A stretch of 64,000 nt of DNA, from positions 17,945-81,944 of the forward strand of contig LUCM01007929.1 of NCBI GenBank assembly GCA_008360955.1, in the 5' to 3' direction. Source of the stretch: Fasciolopsis buskii. Lineage: Eukaryota > Platyhelminthes > Trematoda > Plagiorchiida > Fasciolidae. Of the stretch, positions 46,577 to 57,839 are shown piece after piece. Both the position numbers and the translations under genes were made by a program. The stretch's first letter is position 1, and each line of letters begins with the position of its first letter. Below the pieces are notes generated by a model. It had not been told where the DNA came from. It did not search any database and saw only the letters and a program-made list of their open reading frames with translations.

Positions 46577-47466
46577 GTTATGTTCCGAATGAACTTCTTC
46601 GTTCTTGGTCTTTGTCTAGTCATGAACCGAGACTATCTGTTCTACTACTTCATGCCGTTGGTCTCATTCTGGTTTACTGTCATCTTCATATTTGTGATCT
46701 TATTTCCTCGAGTGAACAGTCCCGTGGCAACCCCACAATGCCCCACAAAAGGCAAAGCCGTCCCAGTCGAATCCGGGAGTGTAGTGTCTCCTATGACTGT
46801 AGACGTGGATAGTGCGAATTCACTTTTTTGCGACTCCGAGGAGTCTCTGAATGCTGATTTCGGAGCAGTTCACACGCGTTCTGCGGTTTCCTCATGTGGT
46901 TTGAACACATTACACACAGTACCGCCCACTTTGAGGTCTACCTTGTACGCCCAGGCACAGTCAGCCTCATCCACTCCGCGCTCAGCTCATCGATACGAGA
47001 CACCTGCATCAGTCACCGAATATGAATTGGATCTTCACTCACGGGGGTTCGTCTATTCATCTGGCGTTGGTAGCGGTGGCTTCGCATCAGATGTTCGCGG
47101 CCATCACAAAGCTCGTTCCGTGGGTGCGCTGTCCGACGTGCGTCAGCTCATGCAACTCGCTTGCATGCCACGCAATCCCCGATCCACAGTGCGTGCAAAA
47201 AACTCTGGCCCATCAGTTCCGCAGCCTTGGTCTGAGGACTGGCTTCGACGACTGCGGGCGCTTCGATCATCCGCCGGCTGGAATGATACAGCTCACCGGC
47301 GACCACCTCGAAGTGTGCTTGGTTGGGTATCACGTTTTCGACGTTGTGTGTGCTGTACTCTTCGACTGGCCGATGTGTTAATCGTGCTCAAACTTGTGTG
47401 TCTAGTCGTGGGTATCGAGATATTGAACCAGTCCACACAGTTGTTCCACACCTTCTTTTTCTCTGG
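46577..47466 (+). CDS. CASD1: CASD1-like exon: F-Y-Y-F-x-P-L-V-S-F-W block plus about 200-residue insertion
   Basis: The acceptor is CCTTTACAG. The exon opens VMFRMNFFVLGLCLVMNRDY then LFYYFMPLVSFWFTVIFIFV, matching the family R-L-N-F-L-V...L-C-I-V-M-D-R-P-Y-Q-F-Y-Y-F-x-P-L-V. It closes with LADVLIVLKLVCLVVGIEIL and QLFHTFFFSG, matching the next helix of the family. Between them lie about 200 Ser/Thr/Pro/Arg-rich residues with no membrane segment, where human CASD1 has only a short loop. The 890-nt frame is fully open. The donor GTAGGT splits a Gly codon completed by the next exon. Confidence 0.92.
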
Positions 47467-47642
47467 GTAGGTAAATCAGTCCCGCACGTTTCTATTTCCT
47501 TGCTGTAAGCTACCCAGTAAAGCAGCTCCGATGTAGTTATTATAAACGTCTGTGTAAGAACCCACTATGAAACTAGTCGATATTTCAAAATCGAGATTTC
47601 AGCACAATAAACCAACTTAACCTGGCTTTTTTTTTGTTTCAG

Positions 47643-48177
47643 TCCTCAGCGGCATTTATTCAAGCTCACTGCAGCTTCACCGAACCGGATGGAACCCTAC
47701 GGTGATGATGATAATGATAAGATTCGCGACGAGCATTTCTGGTATCGTCGTTGGTCTTTGGATCGATACTCCGTCGTCTATGGAATGATTTTCGCATTAT
47801 TCTGTGAGTGGGCTCGTCGTGCTGGTTGGATTAATGATATAACATCCAGTGATTTAGGTTTGCTAACTTCCTCCACCTCGACTGCTGATCACAGTAACCC
47901 CTCTGGATCGCATCCCTCGACCGAACACAATCTGTTGCTTCCTGTATCTACTACAAAATTTACTTCCGGTCGCAAATTGTACGATAGAAACGGTGCATTG
48001 GCCTCAGGCACCACATCAGCAGGAGCAACAACAGCAACAGAGGCGCCCGTTTATCCAGTTCATTTCCTGACAGCTCCATTTCACACTCTTGGCCACGGTT
48101 ATAACGTGTTTTCTCGAATTACCTGTCGTCGGTTCACCGCCATCAGCCTCACACTGCTCGGGATTGTTGGGACCGGG
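47643..48177 (+). CDS. CASD1: CASD1-like exon: W-x-R-W-x-L-D-R-Y block plus Ser/Thr-rich insertion
   Basis: A long T-tract acceptor (TTTTTTTTTGTTTCAG) precedes the exon. It contains DEHFWYRRWSLDRYSVVYGM then IFALFCEWA, matching the family W-W-F-R-W-R-L-D-R-Y-V-V-F-H-G-M-L-F-A. About 75 extra Ser/Thr-rich residues follow before CRRFTAISLTLLGIVGTG, which corresponds to the next membrane helix. The end is phase 0 before a GTAAGC donor. The rest of the acyltransferase domain (blocks like R-N-I-P-G and Q-Y-H-I-W-L-A) was looked for as far as 64,000 and not seen, so it probably lies beyond the window. Confidence 0.9.
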
Positions 48178-48364
48178 GTAAGCACTCTTCTCATTAGAAG
48201 CAGTCGCAATGGTGTAGTTTGTTGTTTCAATAAAGAATACCAAGGCCGTTTATAGTTTATAGTTTATTTTGCACACTCTTATTTTTTATCTAAATGTGGC
48301 TTATCGTCAAACTCGTCAATATCAAATTCTTCCTTGTCGATGATCTCATAAATTACCACGCTGT

Positions 48365-48545
48365 TTGACCGGCGGTGGTCAAGCGGATAAGGTCATGGTG
48401 TTTGAACATAAAAGTGGCGGGTTCAAATCCTCCCACCGCCGGTCAGCTTACCCACTTGGTAGCCCTCCGTTGGCCGCGGTGCCGTTCCTGGAAATGATGT
48501 GCACCGTTGTTTCACTAATAAAGGAAGTAAAAGATGAAGATTTAC
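48365..48545 (+). repeat. tRNA-derived SINE, family B, best copy
   Basis: The head GGTGGTCAAGCGGATAAGG and GCGGGTTCAAATCCTCCC are A- and B-box-like. The head is bounded by GACCGGCGGTGG (48,367-48,378) and CCACCGCCGGTC (near 48,434-48,445), perfectly complementary over 12 bases. A non-tRNA body (GTTGGCCGCGGTGCCG, TTCCTGGAAATGATGT) and the tail TAATAAAGGAAGTAAAAG follow. It lies 190 bp after the last CASD1 exon found. Confidence 0.85.
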
Positions 48546-48559
48546 GAACACAGATATAG

Positions 48560-50385
48560 GCAGTCGAGGTGCGTTTTAAAACGCGCGGCATATTTAAATC
48601 TTTGTCCGCCGCGTATCGGCACTGCCGTGTACACTGACCATTAGTAACGCGAATAATTACCCACACTCCTTATTCTTGTGCTCTGATCCTCACACAGTGC
48701 TACTGTCGAGTCACAGAATACAACAGAGAAGCGAAAGTTGGTATTAGTCAGCACTTCCACTGGTCAAGCTATCAGAAGCCGAGGCACTGAGTCGGCATGT
48801 GTGCATTTGCTCTGAATTTTTTTGTGTCGTCTTATCATTGTTAACGTAAATGAGGGTAATACCTTAAGTGTCATCTTCACCACTGACAGTTTTGTCGATG
48901 GTTAGAATCTAATGCAACTCACCACACACTACGATCAAAATGATTTTGGCTTAACTTAGCTCTTTCTAACTCAAACAAACACACAATCGCCCGTACGATA
49001 TTCCAGTGAGAATAGTCCGTACAGTTGGCACGTCACATAAGGAGCTGGACTAACCCAGACTCATACACAAATCTACATCTATGTTGAGGGCCTAAATAAC
49101 ATAGCTTGGATTCAACTCTAACACGATCACATACCAGTAAACCGCCACAGTGACTAATTCAATTTGAACCGTTTTATGTAGGCGCGTTGACTGGAATGCA
49201 AACAGAGAATGACGGACAGATCAACAGTGTGACCAGACACGCCTTCGTGCTCTGTTTTGCTTTCGAACGTCATTGTTGTTTCGTTCATCTATACACCTGC
49301 AACGTGACCAGCACAAACGAGATGAGCATAAAATATCCATTATGAGCTCTGGTCGGTATACAGTAGAACCGTTAACGGCATTTGGATGATATGTACATTT
49401 GTATGCATTTGTGTCGATGCACTCGGAGGTCAGCAAGTCAGCTTCTATTAGAGGACACATCTGCGTGGTAGGCTTTAGTCACGTAGGTACCGGAATTACA
49501 ATCCTAGTTGCAAGCCATCCGGGCATACTGGCCCGTTCTTGAAAACAGGCATTTTTTCATTCGCTTGGTTGTATCTATCCGTCTGTCGGTTCACCGAGGT
49601 TCGATCACCGTCTCGGGAATCAGAAAACCTAATGTCTATTGGTGTCGATTGAGGTAGCCTTGTGTGTACAGCAAGTTCTACTCCGGTATGTCACCTCCTG
49701 TCGCAACGGCATCTCGAATTCGTTCCGGATATTCTTCATAGTCGTAGCTGTTATATTTGAATCCAATGGTGAATAGTTAGACAGATACGTTAAAAGAAAT
49801 GCTCAGTGGTATGCATCCCACTGATATGTGGTGATTTCGTATATTGATTTTCTCATTTCTCTTAGATTTTGGTGGGTCCGAAAACGGTTTTTTTTTCAAA
49901 ATTTGTCACAGAACAAATTCATTCCGTTCAGGACTAACGAAGCATTGTCGTTTACGTTGCAACCGGTTTCTCATAGCTATGTCAGTCTGATTGCGTGTCG
50001 CATTCATATTGCAGACATAAATCGATTGAACAAGCTCATTCTACTCGAAACTGATAAAAGATGATCGCCCCAACATTCATTCGTCCCACGAATCGCTGGT
50101 CCTTCCTTCCGAAATTCTAAGCTGTGTTATGACCAATGTTGCTTATTGGCTTTACTCAAAATTTCTACATTGGCTGTAATTCCGCTCTTTCCTATAAGTA
50201 CTCATTTAGTGTACAATCCCTCGGTTTTACGTACGACAATTTCGTTCAGCTCAGTCCGGCCGTATTTCTCTCGAATTCTATCCTCTAATTTTCTCATGCG
50301 GCATGGCAACGCGTGGACATTTTTTACATGTCACATACATGACGATAGTGGACGAGCATGTATCGTGGCCACTGAGGCTCACTAC
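48560..50385. other. No recognisable feature
   Basis: Presumed CASD1 intron or flank. A minus-strand 79-codon Cys-containing frame at 49,221-49,460 has no recognised family. Confidence 0.4.
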
Positions 50386-50389
50386 ACAA

Positions 50390-50545
50390 GGAAGAAAGCC
50401 GGCAACTCTGATCTTAAAACGTAGGGGCATAGAACCGCACAAGGTCCCAATAGGCCAGATGTGATAACAAATCTGGCGATAGGGACTCTCCCTCTACCAC
50501 CGAAGTGATCGATAGATCTGATAATCAAACCTCTAACTTTGCGAG
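50390..50545 (-). repeat. SINE family A, copy 5
   Basis: AAGCCGGCAACTCTGATCTT, GGCATAGAACCGCACAAGG and AATAGGCCAGATGTGATAAC match the family body. A degraded B box (minus strand GAGGTTTGATTATC) ends it. Confidence 0.65.
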
Positions 50546-50549
50546 GTTG

Positions 50550-52880
50550 CTTTCGCTCCTGACAACAATAATACGGGTTCGGCGAGTCGCTATTCATTTC
50601 AGAGTATTATAATTAATCTTTCAGAGATCGTACCTTGCACAAACAATCAATAGTTATTCCCTTTCTGCCTCGGCTCTCTTGGTAAACATTCGTATCTTTC
50701 TGACTAAGGGTGATGTTCTCTCTGTCAAGTCGTAATGGATACGAAAAAGAGACCACCTTGACTCGGAATACTACACAATATCGATGTTTCTCACGTGAGC
50801 ACAATGTAGCACATGCTTTGTTTGCGAAACAGTCAGTTTACTGCGTTAAATTTGCAGCCTCGGTCACAAACCCTGCCACTATCGACTGCTAACTAACTAA
50901 TCTGGATATTTGTTTCCCTCTCCCCGACCATATTCTTTATTCCCGTATTACGAGAACTTGTGTGCCATCAGCCTGTAAATTATTGGCAAAGGCAGTGCGC
51001 GTTAGTATCGTCTTGTGTAGCTATGGTGTTGATTATTTCACCAATATCACATACACAGCTTGGCAAACAACACAAACTGTGACCATAGGATATTTTCGCT
51101 GCTTATCAATTTGAGAAGTATGATCAGTTTGTTCCCAAGTAGTAAATGCACATCTGTCCCGATATCACTAACAGAGCAAGTTACAATCTGTAAACACCCG
51201 GTTCGTCCACTGTCGGTATTTTTTTCTTTATATTATTCATTGATTGAGCTTAAAAATACATTTGCTGACTTTCTCCGGGCCGGCAAACTTATGAATCATT
51301 GTAAGCCTTTATTGTTCACAAAACATTCTCTCGCACAAGGGCGATAGCCTAGTGTACACTACTAGTGTTCCTGTTCTCATTTTGCCTATCGATTGACCTC
51401 CCGTTAGGTTTTTCTGTTCTCACCCATCATCCCCTCCCGGTTTTCGCTATTATTGTCCTATTTTCATCCAATGTTTCTCCATGACTACCTTTTGTATTCC
51501 GGTCAGAATGGACCATTTTTTGTTGAATGGTTCTTAGTCATTTAGCGAACGTCTATCGTGCCTTAGTCTCATGGTCTCTTTTTTCGTTGCTTGTGATCTA
51601 CATAGTCTCCAAATTCAATAGGACGTGGATTGTTAACATGGAGTTCAAAGTTTCCATCTCTATTCTTTCTGTTTTCATCCGGTTCCCATGACATACCTCT
51701 TGTTCATTAACTAACTGGCTTTTAATGATCTCATAAGTCATAGTTTCGTGCTTGCTGTCTACCGAGCGTTCTCCTCTGTGAGACCGAACTACTCGACTCA
51801 TAACCGTTTGAATCGTCGATAACATTGCTACCAATGACCTGTTTTATTGACTTGTCATTGTCATTGAATTGAGATGGTTTGTATTTCAGTCCTACTCTGC
51901 AGCTGAATTTAAGCGAAATCGATTTTTTTATCGTTGTTCGACCTGCTTCGGTCGACTAGGAAGTTTCGTGAAACGTCTGCGTGATGTTTCATGGTCATTC
52001 TATTGAGTAACTTTCAATTTAGTTCATTTTATGTTGCGTCGTTACGCTTCGTGGTCAACTTTAAGATTTATCAACTTATTTTTTTGTTTTCTGACAACCC
52101 TACGCGAGCACAGTGGAACTTTTGAAGTTTCCATAGTTACCAACTCCATGTTTCCAACGTCGATTGTCCTGAGTTGCATTCCGATACTTCCTCTGTTTAG
52201 TGTTTAGCATGTTATTTAGCTTGATCCGTATTATTTTTTTATTTTATCACTGGACACTTCGAAATCGGCGATGTCAGGTTGCTGCGATCGAATTACGAGC
52301 TCCGGGACAGGTGATAATCGAGAGTCAGAATTTTCAACTCTTCCTCCTGTGTTCTTGTCATTCTTATCTGCTTTGGAATAACTACAGGCATGACTGGTAT
52401 CAGTGTTTGTGCGCGCTCTCTCGCACTCTCTGCCTTCACCTTCCAGGAGCCAGTTGAACTGTGTGATTAGTGCATTTCCATAGAGTGATGCAAATAAATG
52501 ACCATATGAAATAATAAAATACCAGATCATTTCAAACTGAAGTTGTTGTAAACTGACTCTCTAAGATAATGTTATATCCGGGCAAAAAAGCAGGTTTTTC
52601 AAAGGTACCAAGTTCCTGGTGATCTTCTGTCAGTTTTCCAAAACGCAAGGTATGTGGCTGTCTTTTTGCGCAGTAAGATCTCTAATGAATATTAATGGCT
52701 TGCAGACTGTTGGAGTGTTCTGGATTAGATTGCATTTGCAATGCTTTCACTCGGTATTTCTAGTTTCTAAGGTTACCCAATTAAATTTGAAATAATCGTA
52801 ACATTTTAGCACTCAGCAAAATCGGAATTCAGGTATTCTCCACAGGATGTGTGGGCGCAGGTTCTCACTAGCTTGCTTCG
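50550..52880. other. No recognisable feature
   Basis: CT-rich sequence with short ORFs. Checked for the missing CASD1 C-terminal blocks without success. Confidence 0.45.
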
Positions 52881-53370
52881 CATTTGATATCTATGTATAG
52901 ATCCCACTATTGGCTGGGAGTGGTATGTGGAATTGATGTTTTCTATGCTTGGCTGACTGCCCTTCGGACTCAACCTTTCGCACACAAATCGCAGGTCCTC
53001 TGGACACCCTTACAGTCGGGAAACACCAAACTCGAGTTTCACTCATCGGTAATGTATATCCTCCATCGCATCTAATTTTTCAACCCGAGCTTTGCAACTG
53101 GAATGCGTGTATCACTTCACCTACTCCCATCCAACCCACTCAGAATTGTCGAGTTAAAATTGTTCACGTCATCTTCAGTGACTGCCAGCAGTGTGATGGA
53201 AGATATGCATCACTGCTAAGCTCTAATAAGAACAAAACTCGAGTCTGATGCTTCCCGACTGCAAGGTTTTTTCGAGGTGAAATGTGCTGTACCAGGGGCA
53301 GTCAGCCAAGTATAGAAAACATCAACCCCACACACTACTTCCAAGTAATTACGATCTCCACATATAGGAA
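52880..53370. repeat. Imperfect inverted repeat, arms about 52,880-53,080 and 53,190-53,370
   Basis: The left arm read forward and the right arm read in reverse share GATGTTTTCTAT-CTTGGCTGACTGCCC (interrupted here), CAGTCGGGAA, ACTCGAGTTT and ATATCTTCCATC-like strings in the same order. The spacer is about 110 bp. Identity is clearly above background but far from perfect. The arms are diverged copies of one sequence in opposite orientation. Confidence 0.75.
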
Positions 53371-53494
53371 TCAGAAGTTGCGCCGTGGTAGGAGTTGTAC
53401 TAAACGGTACTGAACCATTTGTACATGTAATCGAAAGTTTTTTGATTTCTACAGTCCATTCGTATCCATACACCAATGCGTGAATAAACATCAA
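53216..53494 (-). CDS. Unassigned Cys-containing open frame over the right arm
   Basis: The 92-codon frame reads LSITCTNGSVPFSTTPTTAQ then LLIPICGDRNYLEVVCGVDV and FYTWLTAPGT. The spacing C-x(n)-C-x-x-x-V-F-Y-x-W-x-T loosely recalls the mannose-6-phosphate-receptor homology repeat (C-x-Y-x-F-x-W-x-T). The left arm encodes a related string (VVCGIDVFYAWLTA) on the plus strand. It could be a diverged exon, a repeat, or chance; no donor or acceptor pair was fixed. Confidence 0.25.
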   Translation of the reverse strand: MMFIHALVYGYEWTVEIKKLSITCTNGSVPFSTTPTTAQLLIPICGDRNYLEVVCGVDVFYTWLTAPGTAHFTSKKPCSREASDSSFVLIRA

Positions 53495-53499
53495 GAAGA

Positions 53500-56040
53500 A
53501 ATTATGAGTGCAGACAGTTATCGCTATTCGAATTAGCCCACCGCATTAGTCAAAGTATAGCTTTGAAGTAAGCAAGTTCGATCTAAGAAACTAGTAAACC
53601 ATTTGTTCAACGATGAAGTGCTCATTTAGTCGGCGACTAATGGGCGTAATGCTGACCATCATTCATCTGTTCCGAGGGGAATGAATTTACCTAGTTTATT
53701 TGCGTCTCTGTTATTAATGCGAGACCTACTATTTGCCAGTGCTAGAATTACGTAAAAATAAAGCAAAATATGGATTATAAGTGAAAGGGAAGCAAGACCT
53801 GTTAAGTCCCAGAGACTACCAAAAACTTCCTCACAATTTCAAATTTGTCCTCTGTCGAGGGCGAACACGCAGCTACTCCGGACTTATCCCTTAACCTAGA
53901 TAGATATCATGTACATTTTCGCACACATAAATGGAACCTCGCTCGAAGATCATTAATTCCTCTGTTTTTCGGACCTGTCTCTTCTGACTAACCAGCTTCA
54001 TTCGTTTTCCCTTCATAGGAATTTCCCAAGCTGCTCAGCACAACTGTAACAACCGCTAACACCAGTTGCCTGGATTCCGCGATTTCCCGTGAGCTAATGG
54101 TATCGATTGCTTTATGTTAGCGGTAGGAGGTCATACGATTCACGAAATTATGAATCATGCGGCATCAACGCTCAAATCACCATTAAGAAACCATAGGAGC
54201 ATTTGACAACCGTTTCATCTTTGTTGGGAGTAGTCATTCATATTATGCGTTGAGGTTTAGCGGACCGTTGTGTCTGCACAATAACGTAATGTATGAGGAC
54301 CTCGACCCCCAGTCGTTCGTTCGGAATTCGCGTCCAAGTTCGGGGAAGGCGCTCATGCACCGTTAATGATTCTTAACAAGAGTGCAAGAGCTGTCCAGTA
54401 CTTCCATGGTCTTCTAATTATAAGTTGGGCGTTGGTACACGGCATGACCAATAATTTCGCGATCACTTAATTCGTTGTCTTGGCCTTGTGTGATGCATTC
54501 ATCATTGATGGTTGACAGTCTGAGATGTCCTTGTTCCATTTAATGAGGGAAACTATAGGTCCTCGACTTTCCTAATCTTACTGCTCCCGACTGCGGACTT
54601 AAGGGGTTCGCATCCTGACCCTTGGTTTCCTATCCATATTCGGTCTCTGTTTTTTGAACGACTGAGTGCACCCCTCCGCAATTAAAGTCACTAAGTCATG
54701 TTCCAGTTGACCTCGTTCAAGCAGAAGCTACCTTGTCTCATTTGTGTGTGATTTTGCTCCAGACGGGTCCGTTGCGTTCATCTTCGTCATTGGAATTGCA
54801 TGTTGACAATACCTAGTGCGCTTCGATCTCATACGATTATGTTGCATAAAACCATTTACTCCTGTGGGTTTTGGCCACCACCCGCCCGCTAGTCACAGTC
54901 CAAACGTGATTTCATAAATTCACCAGAGAACACTCGTCTTATGTTCAATTTCTTTCAATAGCTCATTGGTGTTACGCTTCCATCATAATAAGGTAAGTTT
55001 TATCTATCGAGTGGTTGCCGAGAGAAATACCATTTTGTGTGTGCATCAGACAGACCAAAGCGCCTAACTTGTATGTGCTCCATTTTTGTTTCCCTTGATT
55101 CCTACAGTTATGAAATATTTCCTCGATCTATCTCTGTCAGTCCATTTTTACCATCGGTTACCATTAAATCTCATGATGTACTATCATTCTCCCCGTTCTA
55201 TCATTGCATTTTGTTTCCCAATCACTATGTGCTTGAATATTAAAACTGACTTGATCACGTGAAGCGGTTCGAGATCTGACGCTTTAACTTCTACTCGCCT
55301 CTGCCGGGCGTGATTGCTGCTGACATAGTTTCGCCGTCCCAAAATTTGTTATGTTCATGCAAATTTCTCCCAGAAGTGAATAAACGCCTCTGTTCGTTAA
55401 CCGCTTACATATTCGAGAATTCAGTACAGTGAGATTTAGTTTGGTTTTGAGTGGCGGACGCCGTGGACAGACTGTAATCATAAACTCTAAGGGATCTTTA
55501 GTGCAGTAGTATCACTCTGGTTAGAATATACGTGAAAAATTTCCGGAGTGAGAGACTAACTAACGTCTTCTGGCTCTTGTTCCAGATGACGTCTGTCACC
55601 TGTGCACGATCGCTTGTTACCTGCATAATAATGAAAAGTTAGTTTTAGGATTATTGATCAAACAGTTCGTACGCATTTTGGGTGGTGCGCCACTAACCCA
55701 GTGTATTTTATCTCGTTAAACACGGATGGATTACAGCCAGTTGGTTCAGTTGGTAATGGGACTCTTCTCCCACGTCGCACTTTTTATTTTCCGAATTTCG
55801 GTTATTTATATAGGTGATTTGCCTTCAGATTGAAATCTGTCGCCCCCCCCCCGCCGATGACTGGCAGCTGTTCACTAGCATGACGTCTCCTTTCAGCAAT
55901 CCGTAGACGGTCGAAGTGATAGTCGGTTGAAGCGAATCCATTATTTCACACGGTCGAGAATTAGGTTACCAGTTTCCATCAATAATTCAGTGGATCACGA
56001 AGGTTATCGTTTATCATATTCATATGGGATCAGTATGATA
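53500..56040. other. No recognisable feature
   Basis: Short ORFs only. Confidence 0.45.
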
Positions 56041-56044
56041 AAAC

Positions 56045-56150
56045 TTGCCTTGAGAAAGACTACCCACAGTGGTCGAAACGTTCGCGAATTACATCTACCA
56101 ACAACACTGTTACCAACATTATATCATTCACAATAAAAAGGAGGTAAAAA
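56045..56150 (+). repeat. PLE-tail-like remnant
   Basis: TTGAGAAAGACTACCCACAG then TGGTCGAAACGTTCG has the hairpin-plus-CGAAACG layout seen at PLE ends. It is followed by an A-rich tail (AATAAAAAGGAGG). Confidence 0.4.
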
Positions 56151-56636
56151 TACTTCGGTTTTGAAATGTCTCAGTTAAATCCACTACCCAAGTCCATGAA
56201 ATCTCCAGCACTGATGGCAAAGTTCTTTTGCGGATAGTTGGAGATCTAAGTTTGCGAGGAACACACATCTACACATCTTGGCATAACACATGTACTTCAT
56301 ACCACATGTGGTTGTTTGTACATCGGGCTTTACCATTAAACCGGATGAATACAAATTGCTCGCGAGTGTGACCTAAAGGGATGGGCAGCAAGCCAATAGT
56401 TCCAACGTTTTCATAATTTCGAAAGACTGTTAATGGAAAGGCGTTTATCTAAAAGATGGGTTTCCTAGAACGACGTTGACGTTCAGATAAGCTTGGGAAA
56501 CGGTTTCGAATCGGCCGCAAGCTGATTAGTCAAGATTGTACAATTTAATTGGCGGAAGCCGATAGGCGCTTTAGCCAGCAAACAGTCAACACTCGCAACC
56601 GTGTCACCAAAATGCAAGGTGCAGTCAGTGTCTTAT

Positions 56637-56900
56637 TCATTTACTTGGGTAAGAAATTTTGCACAGTCGAGCACGGTCTACTAAAGGCTCGCCAAAAGCA
56701 ATAGTATCCTTTGCGCAATGAAAACCAGCCTCAGGTTTTAGATTCTTTAATAAGATTTTGACCGTTTCGGGTGTTTTATCACACGGTATTTGTCGTGACA
56801 TCGAAATAGCACCGGTATGACAAGATAAGAACCAGTCAGTCACATAAGCGAATGCCGAACCGCAAGTTACAAGTTCCAATAACTGGGTTTGGCAAAACAA
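56637..56900 (-). CDS. Unassigned open frame, possibly a terminal exon
   Basis: Minus-strand frame of 87 codons preceded by an acceptor-like CCAAACCCAG, reading LLELVTCGSAFAYVTDWFLS and later TVKILLKNLKPEAGFHCAKD, ending in a stop. It looks coding-like in composition, but no family is recognised. It may belong with the open frame at 57,615-57,830. Confidence 0.22.
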   Translation of the reverse strand: MFCQTQLLELVTCGSAFAYVTDWFLSCHTGAISMSRQIPCDKTPETVKILLKNLKPEAGFHCAKDTIAFGEPLVDRARLCKISYPSK

Positions 56901-57614
56901 ACGTGCTCAAATAGTTGAAAAAATCAAGCGTCAGAACAGGCTGTAGAAAAAAAATATTTGGGATCCGTCAATTTCCTCCAACTGATCGATGGTACTGCAG
57001 TCGGCTGTTTCGGTATTCCCAACCCGACAGTATTCAGCTTTGCTATTCTCCGGAGACTGTAGGCAGACATTAGTACCTCACCGAAGAAAGTCGTTTTCAG
57101 TGATCTGTCGGCTACCCTGTTAATTGTGATTAGGTCTCAGTCGGTCTTTCATTCCAATGGAAGCATATGCTCAGGGCACTCGGTCATCACTGCTCTTCCA
57201 ATGAGAGTCAGCAGCTGTCCACATAGAACTCCCGAAAGACCAGTGAATTGCTATCAGCTGCGATGATCCGGATTGATTTTTCAAGCTTCTGTCAGAGCAG
57301 ATCAATCGACTAACATTGGTAATTTGGGGTTGATTCCCTAACACACAGTCTATTGTTGTAGGGCAATGGATTTTGATTCGGCTTATCTACACCCTGGTCA
57401 GAGATCAGCATTTTCTTGCCGACACCGCAACGAATACGTCAATCGATAGTCTGATCGAAAATGCCGCATGCGAAAGTCGATGAACAAAGCTAGACCAAAT
57501 TGGCCGGCAGAAGAATCTACAGGTGGGTGTTGTTCATTGAAGACCAATAAAAGCAATCCGATTTCGACGAATAAACGAACCTTTTTTTCTACTTGACTTT
57601 ATTTCTCACTACAG

Positions 57615-57830
57615 TTAGTGGGAACTGGAGGTAGCGGCCACGACAAAGAATCGATTGTGGATTTGCAGTAGACGTCCCTTCCCTTTTTCCGTTTTAAAAC
57701 AGTAATATCCGCTCATCAGATAGTTTGGGTCACTAATTTCTGCGAATTCGTTCGGCCATTTCATGTCTAGTTCAATCTTGTTCTTCCAACTCAAGGAGGA
57801 GTAGTCAATGGGCTTCAGGCCGATCAACAT
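57615..57830 (-). CDS. Unassigned open frame, coding-like
   Basis: Minus-strand frame of 71 codons: SLSWKNKIELDMKWPNEFAE, then ISDPNYLMSGYYCFKTEKGK. Composition is protein-like, with no obvious low complexity. No family recognised. Confidence 0.22.
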   Translation of the reverse strand: MLIGLKPIDYSSLSWKNKIELDMKWPNEFAEISDPNYLMSGYYCFKTEKGKGRLLQIHNRFFVVAATSSSH

Positions 57831-57839
57831 GAACCTCGT

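Larger units (their letters stand above)
5593..48177 (+). other. CASD1: CASD1-like gene, partial (overview of exon chain)
   Basis: This is a split gene for a homologue of CASD1, a Golgi membrane protein that in vertebrates O-acetylates sialic acid using acetyl-CoA. The family has a lumenal SGNH esterase-like domain followed by a multi-spanning Cas1p acyltransferase domain. Eleven exons from 6,851 to 48,177 match the family block by block, and their ten junctions are all codon-phase compatible; together they give 2,303 nt, or 767 codons plus two bases. Predicted introns begin GT and end AG. The first esterase exons, possibly one exon around the first membrane segment (25.7-29.4 kb), and the C-terminal exons after 48,177 were not found. 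Introns run from 176 bp to 12.8 kb and are filled with retroelements. The identification rests on family motifs I recall, not on a database search. Confidence 0.88.

Noticed and set aside
47022..47381. 119-codon frame inside the large CASD1 exon
   Set aside because: Shadow of the 296-codon frame that carries the conserved membrane blocks.
48365..48446. Possible functional tRNA gene
   Set aside because: The closing stem is 12 bp rather than 7 and the unit is followed by the SINE B body and tail also found at 27,945, so it is a SINE head.
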